Part shown: positions 25,195 through 32,850 of the stretch, piece after piece
Layout: each line of letters starts with the position of its first letter
Position numbering within the stretch: the first letter of the stretch is position 1
Source: Treponema sp.
GTDB taxonomy: Bacteria; Spirochaetota; Spirochaetia; Treponematales; Breznakiellaceae
NCBI GenBank assembly: GCA_009786715.1
Contig: WQRN01000008.1
Span: forward strand, 1 to 33,901
DNA length: 33,901 bases
Direction: 5' to 3'
Made by a program: the position numbers and the translations under genes
Notes under the pieces: model-generated
Told to the model about the DNA's origin: nothing
Databases searched by the model: none
Seen by the model: the letters and a program-made list of their open reading frames with translations, nothing else

Positions 25195-26385
25195 ATGGCT
25201 GTCGGCGATATTTATAAATTACATCTTGAAAGTATCGCTCCGGGAGGCGATGCTCTGGGGCGGTTAGAGGGAAAACCTGTTTTTGTTGAGATGGGCGCGC
25301 CCCGTGAGACTGTACTTTGCCATATTGCGGAAGATCGCAATACGTGGGCGAGAGCGGAGCTGCTGGAAGTCATTGAACCGTCTGTGGATCGGGTGAATGC
25401 TGTCTGCGCTTTTTACGGAAAGTGCGGAGGGTGCAATCTTCAGCATATTGATTATAACGCTCAGATTGCCGCTAAGGTTTCAATTTTAAAAGATTCATTT
25501 TTAAGAATCGGCGGATTTTCAGCTCCTGAACCTGAAGTTTTTACTTCGCCGCCGTACGCATACCGCAACAGGATGCAGTTTCATTGTCTCAGGCAGGCGG
25601 CGAAGATCGAACATGATATAAAGTTTGGGTTAATGGGAAGGCGCAGCGGAGAAATTATATCAGTTTCAGATTGTCCTGTAGCAGTTTCAGGGATAAGAGA
25701 GTTAATAAAAGACAGGAAGATAGCTTTGCCTGTGCAGAAGGATCGTTTTACGGTATTTGTTAAGGACGATGTTTTTTTAAGCGAAGGCTCCCGGCAAAGA
25801 GGAAAAATAAAACTGCTCGAAAAGGAAATCCAGGCGGACGCCGGAGTGTTTTTTCAAAGCAATTGTTTTATGCTTGAAAAATTAATTTTAGAACTTATAA
25901 AAACAGCGCAAAGAGCGGATAGCGGTCTGCCAATGGCGGATTTATACTGCGGAGTCGGCACTTTCGCTCTTTTTCTCGGCGATATGTTTCCCAAAATATA
26001 TCTTGCAGAAGAAAATAAAGCCGCCGTCAGTCTTGCCAGAGAAAATCTGAGAGGAAAAGACGCCGAATTTTTCGCGTTACGCGACACCGACTGGCAAAAA
26101 AACCTGCTGCGCCGGGAAGCCGCTTTTGGCTTTACGGTAGTTGATCCGCCGAGATCCGGTCTTGCTTCAGGACTTGCGACGGCTTTGGCGCAAAACACCC
26201 CGCGCTTCTCTCAGAAAAACGCGCCTTTGCTCGCGTATGTCTCATGCGATCCTTCTGCTCTCGCGCGGGATTCTAAAATTCTTGTAAATGGCGGTTATGC
26301 GCTAAAAGAACTCAAACTGTTTGATTTTTACCCTCAAACCGCGCACATAGAAAGCCTTGCGGTTTTTGAGAAAAACACAGATTAA
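25195..26385 (+). CDS. rlmD: 23S rRNA (uracil-5-)-methyltransferase, RumA/RlmD type with Fe-S site
   Basis: Methylates C5 of a uridine in 23S rRNA (U1939-type) with S-adenosylmethionine. The 396-residue protein starts with a TRAM domain (1-65). The [4Fe-4S] cysteines Cys71, Cys77, Cys80 (CAFYGKCGGCNLQH) and Cys160 (SVSDCPVAV) follow. The Rossmann methyltransferase domain shows DLYCGVGTFALFLG (249-262) and VVDPPRSGL, and the nucleophile is Cys351 in YVSCDPSALARDS. It is slightly shorter than E. coli RlmD. The exact uridine (RlmC, RlmD or RlmCD activity) cannot be told from sequence alone. No ribosome-binding site is seen. Confidence 0.92.
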   Translation: MAVGDIYKLHLESIAPGGDALGRLEGKPVFVEMGAPRETVLCHIAEDRNTWARAELLEVIEPSVDRVNAVCAFYGKCGGCNLQHIDYNAQIAAKVSILKDSFLRIGGFSAPEPEVFTSPPYAYRNRMQFHCLRQAAKIEHDIKFGLMGRRSGEIISVSDCPVAVSGIRELIKDRKIALPVQKDRFTVFVKDDVFLSEGSRQRGKIKLLEKEIQADAGVFFQSNCFMLEKLILELIKTAQRADSGLPMADLYCGVGTFALFLGDMFPKIYLAEENKAAVSLARENLRGKDAEFFALRDTDWQKNLLRREAAFGFTVVDPPRSGLASGLATALAQNTPRFSQKNAPLLAYVSCDPSALARDSKILVNGGYALKELKLFDFYPQTAHIESLAVFEKNTD

Positions 26386-26396
26386 ATTATCCAGTT

Positions 26397-26564
26397 GCTA
26401 TAATTTTTAATTTTAACAGCCGATATCACCTGTTTTGGCAGGCAAAAAACAGGTAAAAACCGCAAACCTACCCGATTTGGTGAGTTGTCTCCGCGTTATT
26501 CAAGCCGTATATTTTTCGTAAACGTATATTTAATATATGTTAAACTATTTCAGGAGGTATACTT
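26397..26564 (+). promoter_or_regulatory. Extended -10 promoter and long structured leader of the BOF-family gene
   Basis: TGCTATAAT (26396-26404) is an extended -10, so transcription could start near 26411 and leave a 5' leader of about 150 bases. The leader holds a perfect 9-bp hairpin (acctgtttt at 26428-26436, aaaacaggt at 26446-26454). An alternative 5-bp pairing of tcacc (26426-26430) with ggtga (26480-26484) shares bases with it, so the two cannot form together. No T-tract follows, so it is not a simple terminator. GGAGG lies seven bases before the ATG. A riboswitch or protein-binding leader is possible but unproven. Confidence 0.35.
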
Positions 26565-26987
26565 ATGAAAAAGTATATATCTTTCATTGTCTGCTGTTTT
26601 ACGGTGCTTGTATCGGCAGGAAGTGTTTTTGCGCAGGCGGGCTTTACAGGTCAGCCGGGATCCGGGTTCACAGGACCTGCAGGCGGTTATAACATTATAC
26701 CGGGGCAGGCAGTTATGGTCAGCGGTCCTATTACAATAGGCGATGCGAGAAATCTGCCGCATGATTCATGGGTAGTAATAACCGGAAATATTATCAATAT
26801 GCTGCCCGGCGGCAGACAATATACATTCCGTGATTCAACGGGAGATATTGCCGTTGATATCGGACCGAAAGAATGGCGCGGGTTGTCTGTCGGCGTTTCC
26901 GACAGGGTTGAGATTCACGGAGAGATTAAATCGCATCGCGGGATTGTTCATATAAAAGTACATGCAATCAGGAAAACAGGGGCATAG
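26565..26987 (+). CDS. Exported OB-fold stress protein (YgiW/YdeI, BOF family)
   Basis: A 140-residue protein with signal peptide (cleavage likely after SVFA, about residue 23), a glycine-rich linker (GFTGQPGSGFTGPAGGY) and a C-terminal BOF-type OB fold: DSWVVITGNIINMLPGG, YTFRDSTGDIAVDI, DRVEIHGEIKSHRG. E. coli members are periplasmic and linked to stress and cation tolerance, with no defined ligand. The start has an excellent GGAGG. The last 26 bases overlap the possible start of the membrane regulator gene, suggesting co-transcription. Confidence 0.87.
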   Translation: MKKYISFIVCCFTVLVSAGSVFAQAGFTGQPGSGFTGPAGGYNIIPGQAVMVSGPITIGDARNLPHDSWVVITGNIINMLPGGRQYTFRDSTGDIAVDIGPKEWRGLSVGVSDRVEIHGEIKSHRGIVHIKVHAIRKTGA

Positions 26988-28446
26988 AGTTTTGCATAAC
27001 AAAATAAGCGTAATAATTAAAAGCCTTTTTCAAACGCGCGATGAATTGTCATTCCGCAATATCAGGGTGAGTCTGCTTCCTGTTTTATTGGTTTTTCCGC
27101 TTTCTGTCATACTTGGAAATTTGCGTTATTACGGCCATAGTATGGCATTAGGCGGTTTTGCAACTAACGAAGTTTTGTTTTTTATGATTGGGTTTGGCTG
27201 GTTAATTCTGAGCTTTACGCCTAAACGGCTAATACTTCCTTTGTTAAAAATATCGGCTGTAATATCCGCTGTCCTATTGCCGTTTTTAATTCTTCTGCCG
27301 ATGGGACCCTGGCAATTTATTCTTTATTTAGCTTTTAAATTTTGCAGCGGTTTATGCGCAGCTTGCGCGTTTTTTTTATTCTGTTTTGTTTTAAATAATG
27401 TTGAGCGGCTCGCCGGTATGGCTGTTATTCAGGTTTATTACGGATTTTATTATACCTCATGGAATGTATTTCCGGGTTTACATACGGCAGGAAATACATG
27501 GATAGGAGCCGCTTTAACAGTTATTTTTATTATTATTGTGTTCTGCGCCTGCAAATCAAAAACTGTCTCCATGGAGGCAAACACTGACAGCGACGGAAAA
27601 GGATCGGCCGTTCATTTTGTTATAGGTTTGGGCGTTGTTCACTACATGATTATGTGCATGAGTAATTACATTGAATGGTCAGAAAACAGCGTTTCCGGTT
27701 TTGCCTTCGGACTTGGAACTGTTATATCATTAGCTCTTGTTCTTATTATTCAGTTATTAAAAGGCAAAAGCGCGTTGTATATCTGGTTAATGTTTCTGAC
27801 TTTTACCTTATTTGGGCTTGGCGTTCTTTTGCTTAACGCGCCTGAGGCAATTGCTTCAGGCTCTTTCTTTTACGGTCTAGGCGACAGTTTAGGTTATATT
27901 ATTATAGGTTATATGTGCGCCGGAGCCATTAAAAGAAGCAAGTCGCTGCGAATGTTCAGGATTTTTTGCTTTGTTTCTTTTATTCAGTATTTTATCATTT
28001 CCGGTATTTTTTCCTTTTATTTTAATTATTTCGATGAGCCTAATAAATTTCTCGCGTTCGCCGTTGTTCTGGTTCTTGTCAGCTTATGCCTGTTATTCAT
28101 GCCCTTTATTCAAAAGAGACTGTTCGACGCGGATTGGACAGATGGTCTTTACTTGCGCGACATGGAAGAATTCTCAGGTCAGCTTGTTGAAACGCAGGAA
28201 ATTAATAAAAAGGAAAAGCTGAATTTAACGCCGAGAGAACAGGAAATTTTTACATTACTGCTTAAAGGCACGTCTCCCAAAGAAATCGGCTATACTTTAA
28301 AGATAAGCTACGATACAGTTCATCATCATCAAAAAAATTTATACCGTAAATTGAGCATTCAAAGCATACAGGAGCTTTTTGCCAAATACGGCGAAGTCAT
28401 GCAGCGCGATTCCCATTGCATCAAATCCGGAAAAGGGCTACAATGA
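26962..28446 (+). CDS. Membrane-bound LuxR-type regulator with 12 transmembrane helices
   Basis: A 494-residue protein whose first about 390 residues form some 12 hydrophobic helices, from SLLPVLLVFPLSVILGN to FLAFAVVLVLVSLCLLFMPF. The C-terminal LuxR/GerE HTH begins near residue 420 (LTPREQEIFTLLLKGTSPKEIGYTLKISYDTVHHHQKNL, given here only as its outline: T-P-R-E, K-E-I-G, T-V-x-x-H). It has no receiver domain, so the membrane part itself should sense a signal or solute and control DNA binding at the membrane. The target genes are unknown, but the tightly linked lipase and BOF genes are natural candidates. The start is uncertain: ATG at 26962 overlaps the upstream gene, and a TTG at 26992 with GGGG upstream is an alternative. 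Confidence 0.82.
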   Translation: MQSGKQGHRVLHNKISVIIKSLFQTRDELSFRNIRVSLLPVLLVFPLSVILGNLRYYGHSMALGGFATNEVLFFMIGFGWLILSFTPKRLILPLLKISAVISAVLLPFLILLPMGPWQFILYLAFKFCSGLCAACAFFLFCFVLNNVERLAGMAVIQVYYGFYYTSWNVFPGLHTAGNTWIGAALTVIFIIIVFCACKSKTVSMEANTDSDGKGSAVHFVIGLGVVHYMIMCMSNYIEWSENSVSGFAFGLGTVISLALVLIIQLLKGKSALYIWLMFLTFTLFGLGVLLLNAPEAIASGSFFYGLGDSLGYIIIGYMCAGAIKRSKSLRMFRIFCFVSFIQYFIISGIFSFYFNYFDEPNKFLAFAVVLVLVSLCLLFMPFIQKRLFDADWTDGLYLRDMEEFSGQLVETQEINKKEKLNLTPREQEIFTLLLKGTSPKEIGYTLKISYDTVHHHQKNLYRKLSIQSIQELFAKYGEVMQRDSHCIKSGKGLQ

Positions 28447-28449
28447 GAC

Positions 28450-29415
28450 ATGGTTCAAACTGAAACCTATTTCCAGTCCCATGACGGAGCCAAGTTATAC
28501 CTGTACCGCTGGTCTGCTGAACAGGAACCGCCGAAAGCCATACTTCACATAGTTCACGGAATGGCGGAACATGCGTTTCGGTACCGAAGGCTGGCGGAAA
28601 AACTCACACAGGCAGGGATAGAAGTATGGGCAGCCGATCAGCGGGGGCACGGTAAAACAGCTGATACAGGGTTAAACGATCCGGGAAAAGGCGGGCTGCT
28701 TGGTCATTGCGCCGACAGCGACAGTATTGTCCGCATTACCGCCGATATCCACTCCATCAATATGGAAATTAAGAAAAGCAGAGCGAAAATTCCGTTGTTC
28801 CTTTTGGGGCATTCGTGGGGTTCTTTTATAGCGCAGAATTACATAGAATATTCGGATGATTTAATTATTAATGGATGTATTTTATCGGGAACCAAAGGAC
28901 CCGGTGATTTTATGGTAAAAGCCGGAGTGCCGCTGATGATAATGATGGCGGCTCTTACAGGGCAGAGAAAAGTATCCCGCGCCGCGAAGTCGATGGCGGA
29001 CGGCGCTTACAACAAACCGTTTAAACCAAACCGCACAGTGTTCGACTGGCTCAGCCGGGATGAACAAGAAGTCGATAAATACGCCGCCGATCCGCTCTGC
29101 GGATTTCATTGTTCTTCAGGCTTTTACAGAGACCTTGTAAAATTACTTTATAACATTCACCGCTCTGACGCGTTGGCAAGGATAGACCGTTCTTTACCGG
29201 TGTATGTTTTTTCGGGCAGCGAAGATCCTGTCGGGGATATGGGTAAGACACCCACCGCTTTGGTGAACGCGTACCGGAATTTGGGAATTAGCGACTGCGA
29301 GTTTGTGCTGTATCCTGGCGCCAGGCATGAGACATTAAATGAAACAAACCGTGAAGAAGTACAGGACAACCTTCTTGCATGGATTAATAAGCATTGCGAA
29401 TGCTTAGCATCTTGA
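28450..29415 (+). CDS. Alpha/beta hydrolase, monoglyceride lipase/lysophospholipase-like
   Basis: A 321-residue serine hydrolase of the Hydrolase_4 (PldB/monoacylglycerol lipase) group. The catalytic triad is readable: Ser122 in the nucleophile elbow LGHSWGSF, Asp259 in SGSEDPVG and His293 in GARHETLN. The oxyanion segment HGMAEHAFRY and WAADQRGHGKT are typical of monoglyceride lipases. There is no signal peptide, so it acts in the cytoplasm, probably on monoacylglycerols or lysophospholipids. It begins three bases after the regulator's stop codon and abuts pcnB, so all appear to be one transcript. Confidence 0.9.
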   Translation: MVQTETYFQSHDGAKLYLYRWSAEQEPPKAILHIVHGMAEHAFRYRRLAEKLTQAGIEVWAADQRGHGKTADTGLNDPGKGGLLGHCADSDSIVRITADIHSINMEIKKSRAKIPLFLLGHSWGSFIAQNYIEYSDDLIINGCILSGTKGPGDFMVKAGVPLMIMMAALTGQRKVSRAAKSMADGAYNKPFKPNRTVFDWLSRDEQEVDKYAADPLCGFHCSSGFYRDLVKLLYNIHRSDALARIDRSLPVYVFSGSEDPVGDMGKTPTALVNAYRNLGISDCEFVLYPGARHETLNETNREEVQDNLLAWINKHCECLAS

Positions 29416-30540
29416 ATGAGATACAGATATTCCGCCGCAGAAGACGGCCAGCTTGTAAGAAAAGCAATCATTTATACCCGCGATGAACATGGAATCAATT
29501 TTGCCGATGTAGACGGCGAAGCTGTAAGCATAATAAGAAAATTGAAAAGCGCGGGATACGATTCTTACATCGTGGGCGGCGCGGTTCGCGATTTAATACT
29601 TGGAAAAAAACCGAAAGATTTTGACATTGTAAGTTCCGCAAGCCCGGGACGCATTAAAAAAATATTCCGCAATTCAAGAATTATTGGAAGACGTTTCCGC
29701 CTTGTTCATGTGTATTTCGGACAGAGGATTTTTGAAGTTGCCACTTTTCGTTCTGTAAAAGACGGGCATACAGGCAATACATTCGGCACGATAGAAGAGG
29801 ATGTGCTGCGCCGCGATTTTACAATGAACGCGCTTTTTTATGATCCCGAACAGCAAATTGTCGTTGATTATATAGGCGGCATGAAGGATATTAAAAACAA
29901 ACAGGTAAAAAATATAATCAATCTTTCCGGCATTTTCAGCGATGATCCTGTAAGAATGATCCGCGCTGTTAAATACGCGGCGATTACCGGTTTTTCCATT
30001 CCTTTTAATCTTAAAATGAAGATTCAAAATCAATCGGGTTTATTAACATCAATTTCACCTTCGCGGCTTACGGAGGAGATTTTTAAAATTATCAATTCGG
30101 ATAAGGCGTTTGCCATCATTGATTTACTGGATAAAACCGGGGTTTATAATTACCTGCAGCCGCAGGCGGCGGAGCTTATGCGGAAGAACGCCGGTTTTAA
30201 AAAGAGTTACTTAAAGACCATGGCTGATTTAAAAGGCCCGCAAAATCAAAGAGGGCAGGCGATAGGATCGCTTTTTTTTGATTATCTTGACAGCATACAG
30301 GAATGGAACGGCGAAGCGATTGAGAATTTCAAGGATATCTGTAAAATGGCGCGTAACTTCGTAAGACCGATGAATCCGCCGCGTTTTGAAATGGAGTACG
30401 CCGTTAAAAAATTTCTTGCGTCAAAAGGCATAACCATTAAACGCGCTCTTCCCAAGCCGCCTGTTCAGGAAGGCGATGCAAAACCATCGGGAAAACGAAG
30501 GCGCAGAAGAAAGAAAAAAACAATTCCCTCCGAGCAATAG
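29416..30540 (+). CDS. pcnB: Poly(A) polymerase/tRNA nucleotidyltransferase family protein (PcnB-like)
   Basis: Class II nucleotidyltransferase that adds A residues (or CCA) to RNA 3' ends. The 374-residue protein has the head motif YIVGGAVRDLILGKKPKDFDI with catalytic Asp68 and Asp70, RRFRLVHVYFG, and RRDFTMNALFYD. The neck region (DDPVRMIRAVKYAAITGF) follows. The lysine/arginine-rich tail (SGKRRRRRKKK) and the RRFRLVHV form favour a PcnB-type poly(A) polymerase over a CCA enzyme. Assignment between the two is not certain by eye. The ATG directly follows the lipase stop codon with no spacer. It converges on the P-loop gene with a 3-base gap. Confidence 0.88.
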   Translation: MRYRYSAAEDGQLVRKAIIYTRDEHGINFADVDGEAVSIIRKLKSAGYDSYIVGGAVRDLILGKKPKDFDIVSSASPGRIKKIFRNSRIIGRRFRLVHVYFGQRIFEVATFRSVKDGHTGNTFGTIEEDVLRRDFTMNALFYDPEQQIVVDYIGGMKDIKNKQVKNIINLSGIFSDDPVRMIRAVKYAAITGFSIPFNLKMKIQNQSGLLTSISPSRLTEEIFKIINSDKAFAIIDLLDKTGVYNYLQPQAAELMRKNAGFKKSYLKTMADLKGPQNQRGQAIGSLFFDYLDSIQEWNGEAIENFKDICKMARNFVRPMNPPRFEMEYAVKKFLASKGITIKRALPKPPVQEGDAKPSGKRRRRRKKKTIPSEQ

Positions 30541-30543
30541 TGT

Positions 30544-31416
30544 TTACTCTGTAATTTTATCAATAATAATATTTACTTCTTCGATTAAAATACCCGTATA
30601 GCGTTCGATATTATCGATGATATACTGCTGCATTTCGTGGATATTTCCGCCTAGCTGGATGCCGTAAGGCACATCTATTGTAATTACAATGCGGTAGCCC
30701 ATTTCCGCGTTTTTAACCAGTATTTTTTTAATTTTTATATTTTGATTATATTCGTCCGCGCAATGGATAACCATCTGGCTTAACGCGGCTTCAGAAATTA
30801 TTACCCTTCCATGTTTTGAATATTCCGGGCGAACAACGGATTTTTCATGCATTGTGGGGACAGGTCCGATTCCCGCGGGTGTGCTTCCCTCTACGGATAC
30901 GCTGCGTTTAAAAATCCTTATCGCGTCATAGAAAATATTAGGATAACTTCTTTTTACTTCGATGCTTGGAACCGGAATTACATGCTTGCCTTCGATGCGC
31001 CTTGTTCTTATTGCTTTATCAATTTCTTCCTGAGTTGATATATCCGCAATTTTTATAACCTTAGAAACAGGGGGAAGCTGAAGGCGCGCGGCGATTTTAT
31101 TCACCATTTTTTCGGATGTTCCCAAAATTAAAATGCGCTTAAACTTTTCGCTTTGCAGTTTGCGCGCGACTTCGTCTCTGTGTGATTTTTCGTCAAAAAG
31201 CGCGACTTTTACCGCCGCAAGAAAGGTATGCTCTTTTTTTGCCGAATGGCCCGCGAGAATGCGATTGTCTTTGATTAAAAGACCGTCATCGATTATAAAA
31301 TCTATTCCGTATTTGAGAGATACTAATTTTGCCCTGAAACTTTTTCCTGTACCGCTTTCTCCGACAAGAGCATACACCTTTTTCCGATTACGTGAAAAAA
31401 GGAAATCAAAAATCAT
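30544..31416 (-). CDS. P-loop NTPase fused to an Asp23/Gls24-like domain
   Basis: A 290-residue cytoplasmic protein. The N-terminal part has a Walker A motif GESGTGKS (residues 19-26) after YALV and reads like a kinase-type P-loop domain (FIIDDGLLIKD, RILILGTSEKMV). The C-terminal about 80 residues (VRPEYSKHGRVIISEAAL to IIEEVNIIIDKI) look like an Asp23/DUF322 domain, with the pattern VPYGIQLGGNIHEMQQYIIDNIERYTGI. The function is unknown. It is the third gene of a minus-strand operon (15-base gap after the HEAT gene), and GGAG lies close before the ATG. The family is likely spirochaete-typical, but I could not verify that. Confidence 0.7.
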   Translation of the reverse strand: MIFDFLFSRNRKKVYALVGESGTGKSFRAKLVSLKYGIDFIIDDGLLIKDNRILAGHSAKKEHTFLAAVKVALFDEKSHRDEVARKLQSEKFKRILILGTSEKMVNKIAARLQLPPVSKVIKIADISTQEEIDKAIRTRRIEGKHVIPVPSIEVKRSYPNIFYDAIRIFKRSVSVEGSTPAGIGPVPTMHEKSVVRPEYSKHGRVIISEAALSQMVIHCADEYNQNIKIKKILVKNAEMGYRIVITIDVPYGIQLGGNIHEMQQYIIDNIERYTGILIEEVNIIIDKITE

Positions 31417-31431
31417 CGCTCTCCGTTAGAA

Positions 31432-32136
31432 TCAGCCGCCGTACGATCGCAGTTCCGCTAATAACTGCCTTGCCCGCTCTTTAACGGGAGTAACGTATAA
31501 ACCTTCGGATATCAGAACCAGCGCTCTTACAGCGTCCGGTGAATTAAGTCCGTTATTCTTTCTTGCGATTTTTTCAAACGCGTCGATTGTAGCTACCGCC
31601 ATTATATTATCCGGGTTTGTCGCGCCGAAACGATTCATAACAAACGCTATGTAGTTGACAGTTTCATTATTCTGATTTTCGCCGATATCGCCGAGAGATT
31701 TTATTACTTCCTGAAGAACCATCGGTTCATTTTCGAACTGAATCATTTCAAGAAGATTTCTTCTGGCTTCCGGCGAAGCCATCTGTCCCAGATATTTTGC
31801 GGCCTGACGCCTGACATCAGGATAATTGTTGACAAGCCTGCCGTTTTCTCTGGCCTGAGTCATTCTGCCTTCCCTTGAAAGGAATTCCAGAGTTTCGCGG
31901 ATTTCATCGTTCCTGTTTCCGCGATCGATAGCGTCCCTGATATAGTCAAGAGCTATTAACTTTTGTTCTCTGCTGTGCGCTCTTGCGGTTTCCCTGATAA
32001 TCATTATCTCTATTGATTCCTGCAAGTATGATTCTTCAACAGACATTTCGCTTCTTTGCCTGTTTTGAGCCGATACTGTTGGAATAATAACAACAGCCGC
32101 CGCTAAGAGAATGAAAAGACGTTTGATTGAAAACAT
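31432..32136 (-). CDS. Exported HEAT-repeat protein
   Basis: A 234-residue protein with signal peptide MFSIKRLFILLAAAVVIIPTVSA. The start at 32136 is set by AAGGAG seven bases upstream and excludes an in-frame extension to 32166 that would overlap the upstream gene. The mature part is helical HEAT-type repeats: VRRQAAKYLGQMASPEARRNL, VLQEVIKSLGDIGE and a closing RARQLLAELR. It probably acts as a periplasmic protein-binding scaffold. Residues 110-230 align with the HEAT part of the propeller protein at 23466-25154. Confidence 0.78.
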   Translation of the reverse strand: MFSIKRLFILLAAAVVIIPTVSAQNRQRSEMSVEESYLQESIEIMIIRETARAHSREQKLIALDYIRDAIDRGNRNDEIRETLEFLSREGRMTQARENGRLVNNYPDVRRQAAKYLGQMASPEARRNLLEMIQFENEPMVLQEVIKSLGDIGENQNNETVNYIAFVMNRFGATNPDNIMAVATIDAFEKIARKNNGLNSPDAVRALVLISEGLYVTPVKERARQLLAELRSYGG

Positions 32137-32147
32137 ATTAATACTCC

Positions 32148-32711
32148 TTAATTGATTATTGTCCACGAATTACCTATTTTTTCAAGATCATACAAACGAA
32201 GACTAACATCCTCGCCCGCGCTGTTCTTGGTAAAAGTGAATGCTTTAACCCTGTTCATGCTGACAAATTCAATATCGTCAACGCGCAGATTCGCTCTTGA
32301 CGGAACTACTACATTTAAAAAGTAGTCTTCCGCTGTCCTTAAAACAATCCGCCTTGTTTTCATCGCGGGCTGCTCCGACAGATTCCGAAGATTCTCAGCC
32401 GATGAAATTTCCGCGAAATACTCGGACGATAAATTCGCCTTCCACTCGCTGAACTTTCTCTCTCTGATAATCTGGTTCAGGGCTTCGATAAACTTTTGAA
32501 CCTCATCCCTCGTAGTGATGTAGTGCTGCTGAGTGATTCTGGCGGGGTCAAAATTTGTTGTCTGCTGCGCGGCGGCGTCATTCTCCGCGGATTTTTCCGC
32601 AGGTTCTGTTTTTACCGCCCCTGACGTAGTTTCGCATGAAAATGAGAAGATTGCTGCCGCAACCATGACAGCGGCGAGAAGCCTAATAGCCATAAGTTTT
32701 TTACTTCTCAT
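32148..32711 (-). CDS. Lipoprotein of unknown function, first gene of the operon
   Basis: A 187-residue lipoprotein with a basic N-terminus, a hydrophobic core and lipobox FSFSC (Cys26), followed by a Glu/Ala-rich linker. The mature domain has ITTRDEVQKFIEALNQII, WKANLSSEYFAEISS and a beta-rich C-terminus, and looks like a small ligand- or protein-binding fold I cannot name. The start at 32711 is supported by a promoter whose -10 ends six bases upstream. The in-frame extension to 32756 would lie upstream of that promoter's start point. It heads a three-gene operon (11- and 15-base gaps) with the HEAT protein and the P-loop protein. Confidence 0.72.
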   Translation of the reverse strand: MRSKKLMAIRLLAAVMVAAAIFSFSCETTSGAVKTEPAEKSAENDAAAQQTTNFDPARITQQHYITTRDEVQKFIEALNQIIRERKFSEWKANLSSEYFAEISSAENLRNLSEQPAMKTRRIVLRTAEDYFLNVVVPSRANLRVDDIEFVSMNRVKAFTFTKNSAGEDVSLRLYDLEKIGNSWTIIN

Positions 32712-32717
32712 ATAATT

Positions 32718-32746
32718 ACTGTATATCAAAATTACAATTTTGTCAA
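32718..32746 (-). promoter_or_regulatory. Predicted leaderless promoter of the lipoprotein-HEAT-NTPase operon
   Basis: On the minus strand, consensus TTGACA (32746-32741) and TACAGT (32723-32718) are 17 bases apart. The -10 ends six bases before the ATG at 32711, which has no ribosome-binding site. Confidence 0.55.
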
Positions 32747-32815
32747 TATTTTCCATATTATACTAGAAATTCTATCTGACTTTAAACATCCGGTTTATTA
32801 GCGATAACTCCCATC

Positions 32816-32844
32816 TTGAATATCGTAATAATTAATGATATGCT
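32816..32844 (+). promoter_or_regulatory. Predicted leaderless promoter of coaD
   Basis: TTGAAT (32816-32821) and TATGCT (32839-32844) are 17 bases apart. The -10 ends six bases before the ATG at 32851. No Shine-Dalgarno is visible. Confidence 0.55.
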
Positions 32845-32850
32845 TGAGCC

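Noticed and set aside
26428..26454. Terminator after the rRNA methyltransferase
   Set aside because: The hairpin is perfect, but A-rich rather than T-rich sequence follows, and there is no minus-strand gene to terminate.
26425..26500. c-di-GMP (GEMM-I) riboswitch before the BOF gene
   Set aside because: Short words look similar, but the expected tetraloop hairpin between the two conserved blocks and the 3' GGTAGCCGGG-like part are absent.
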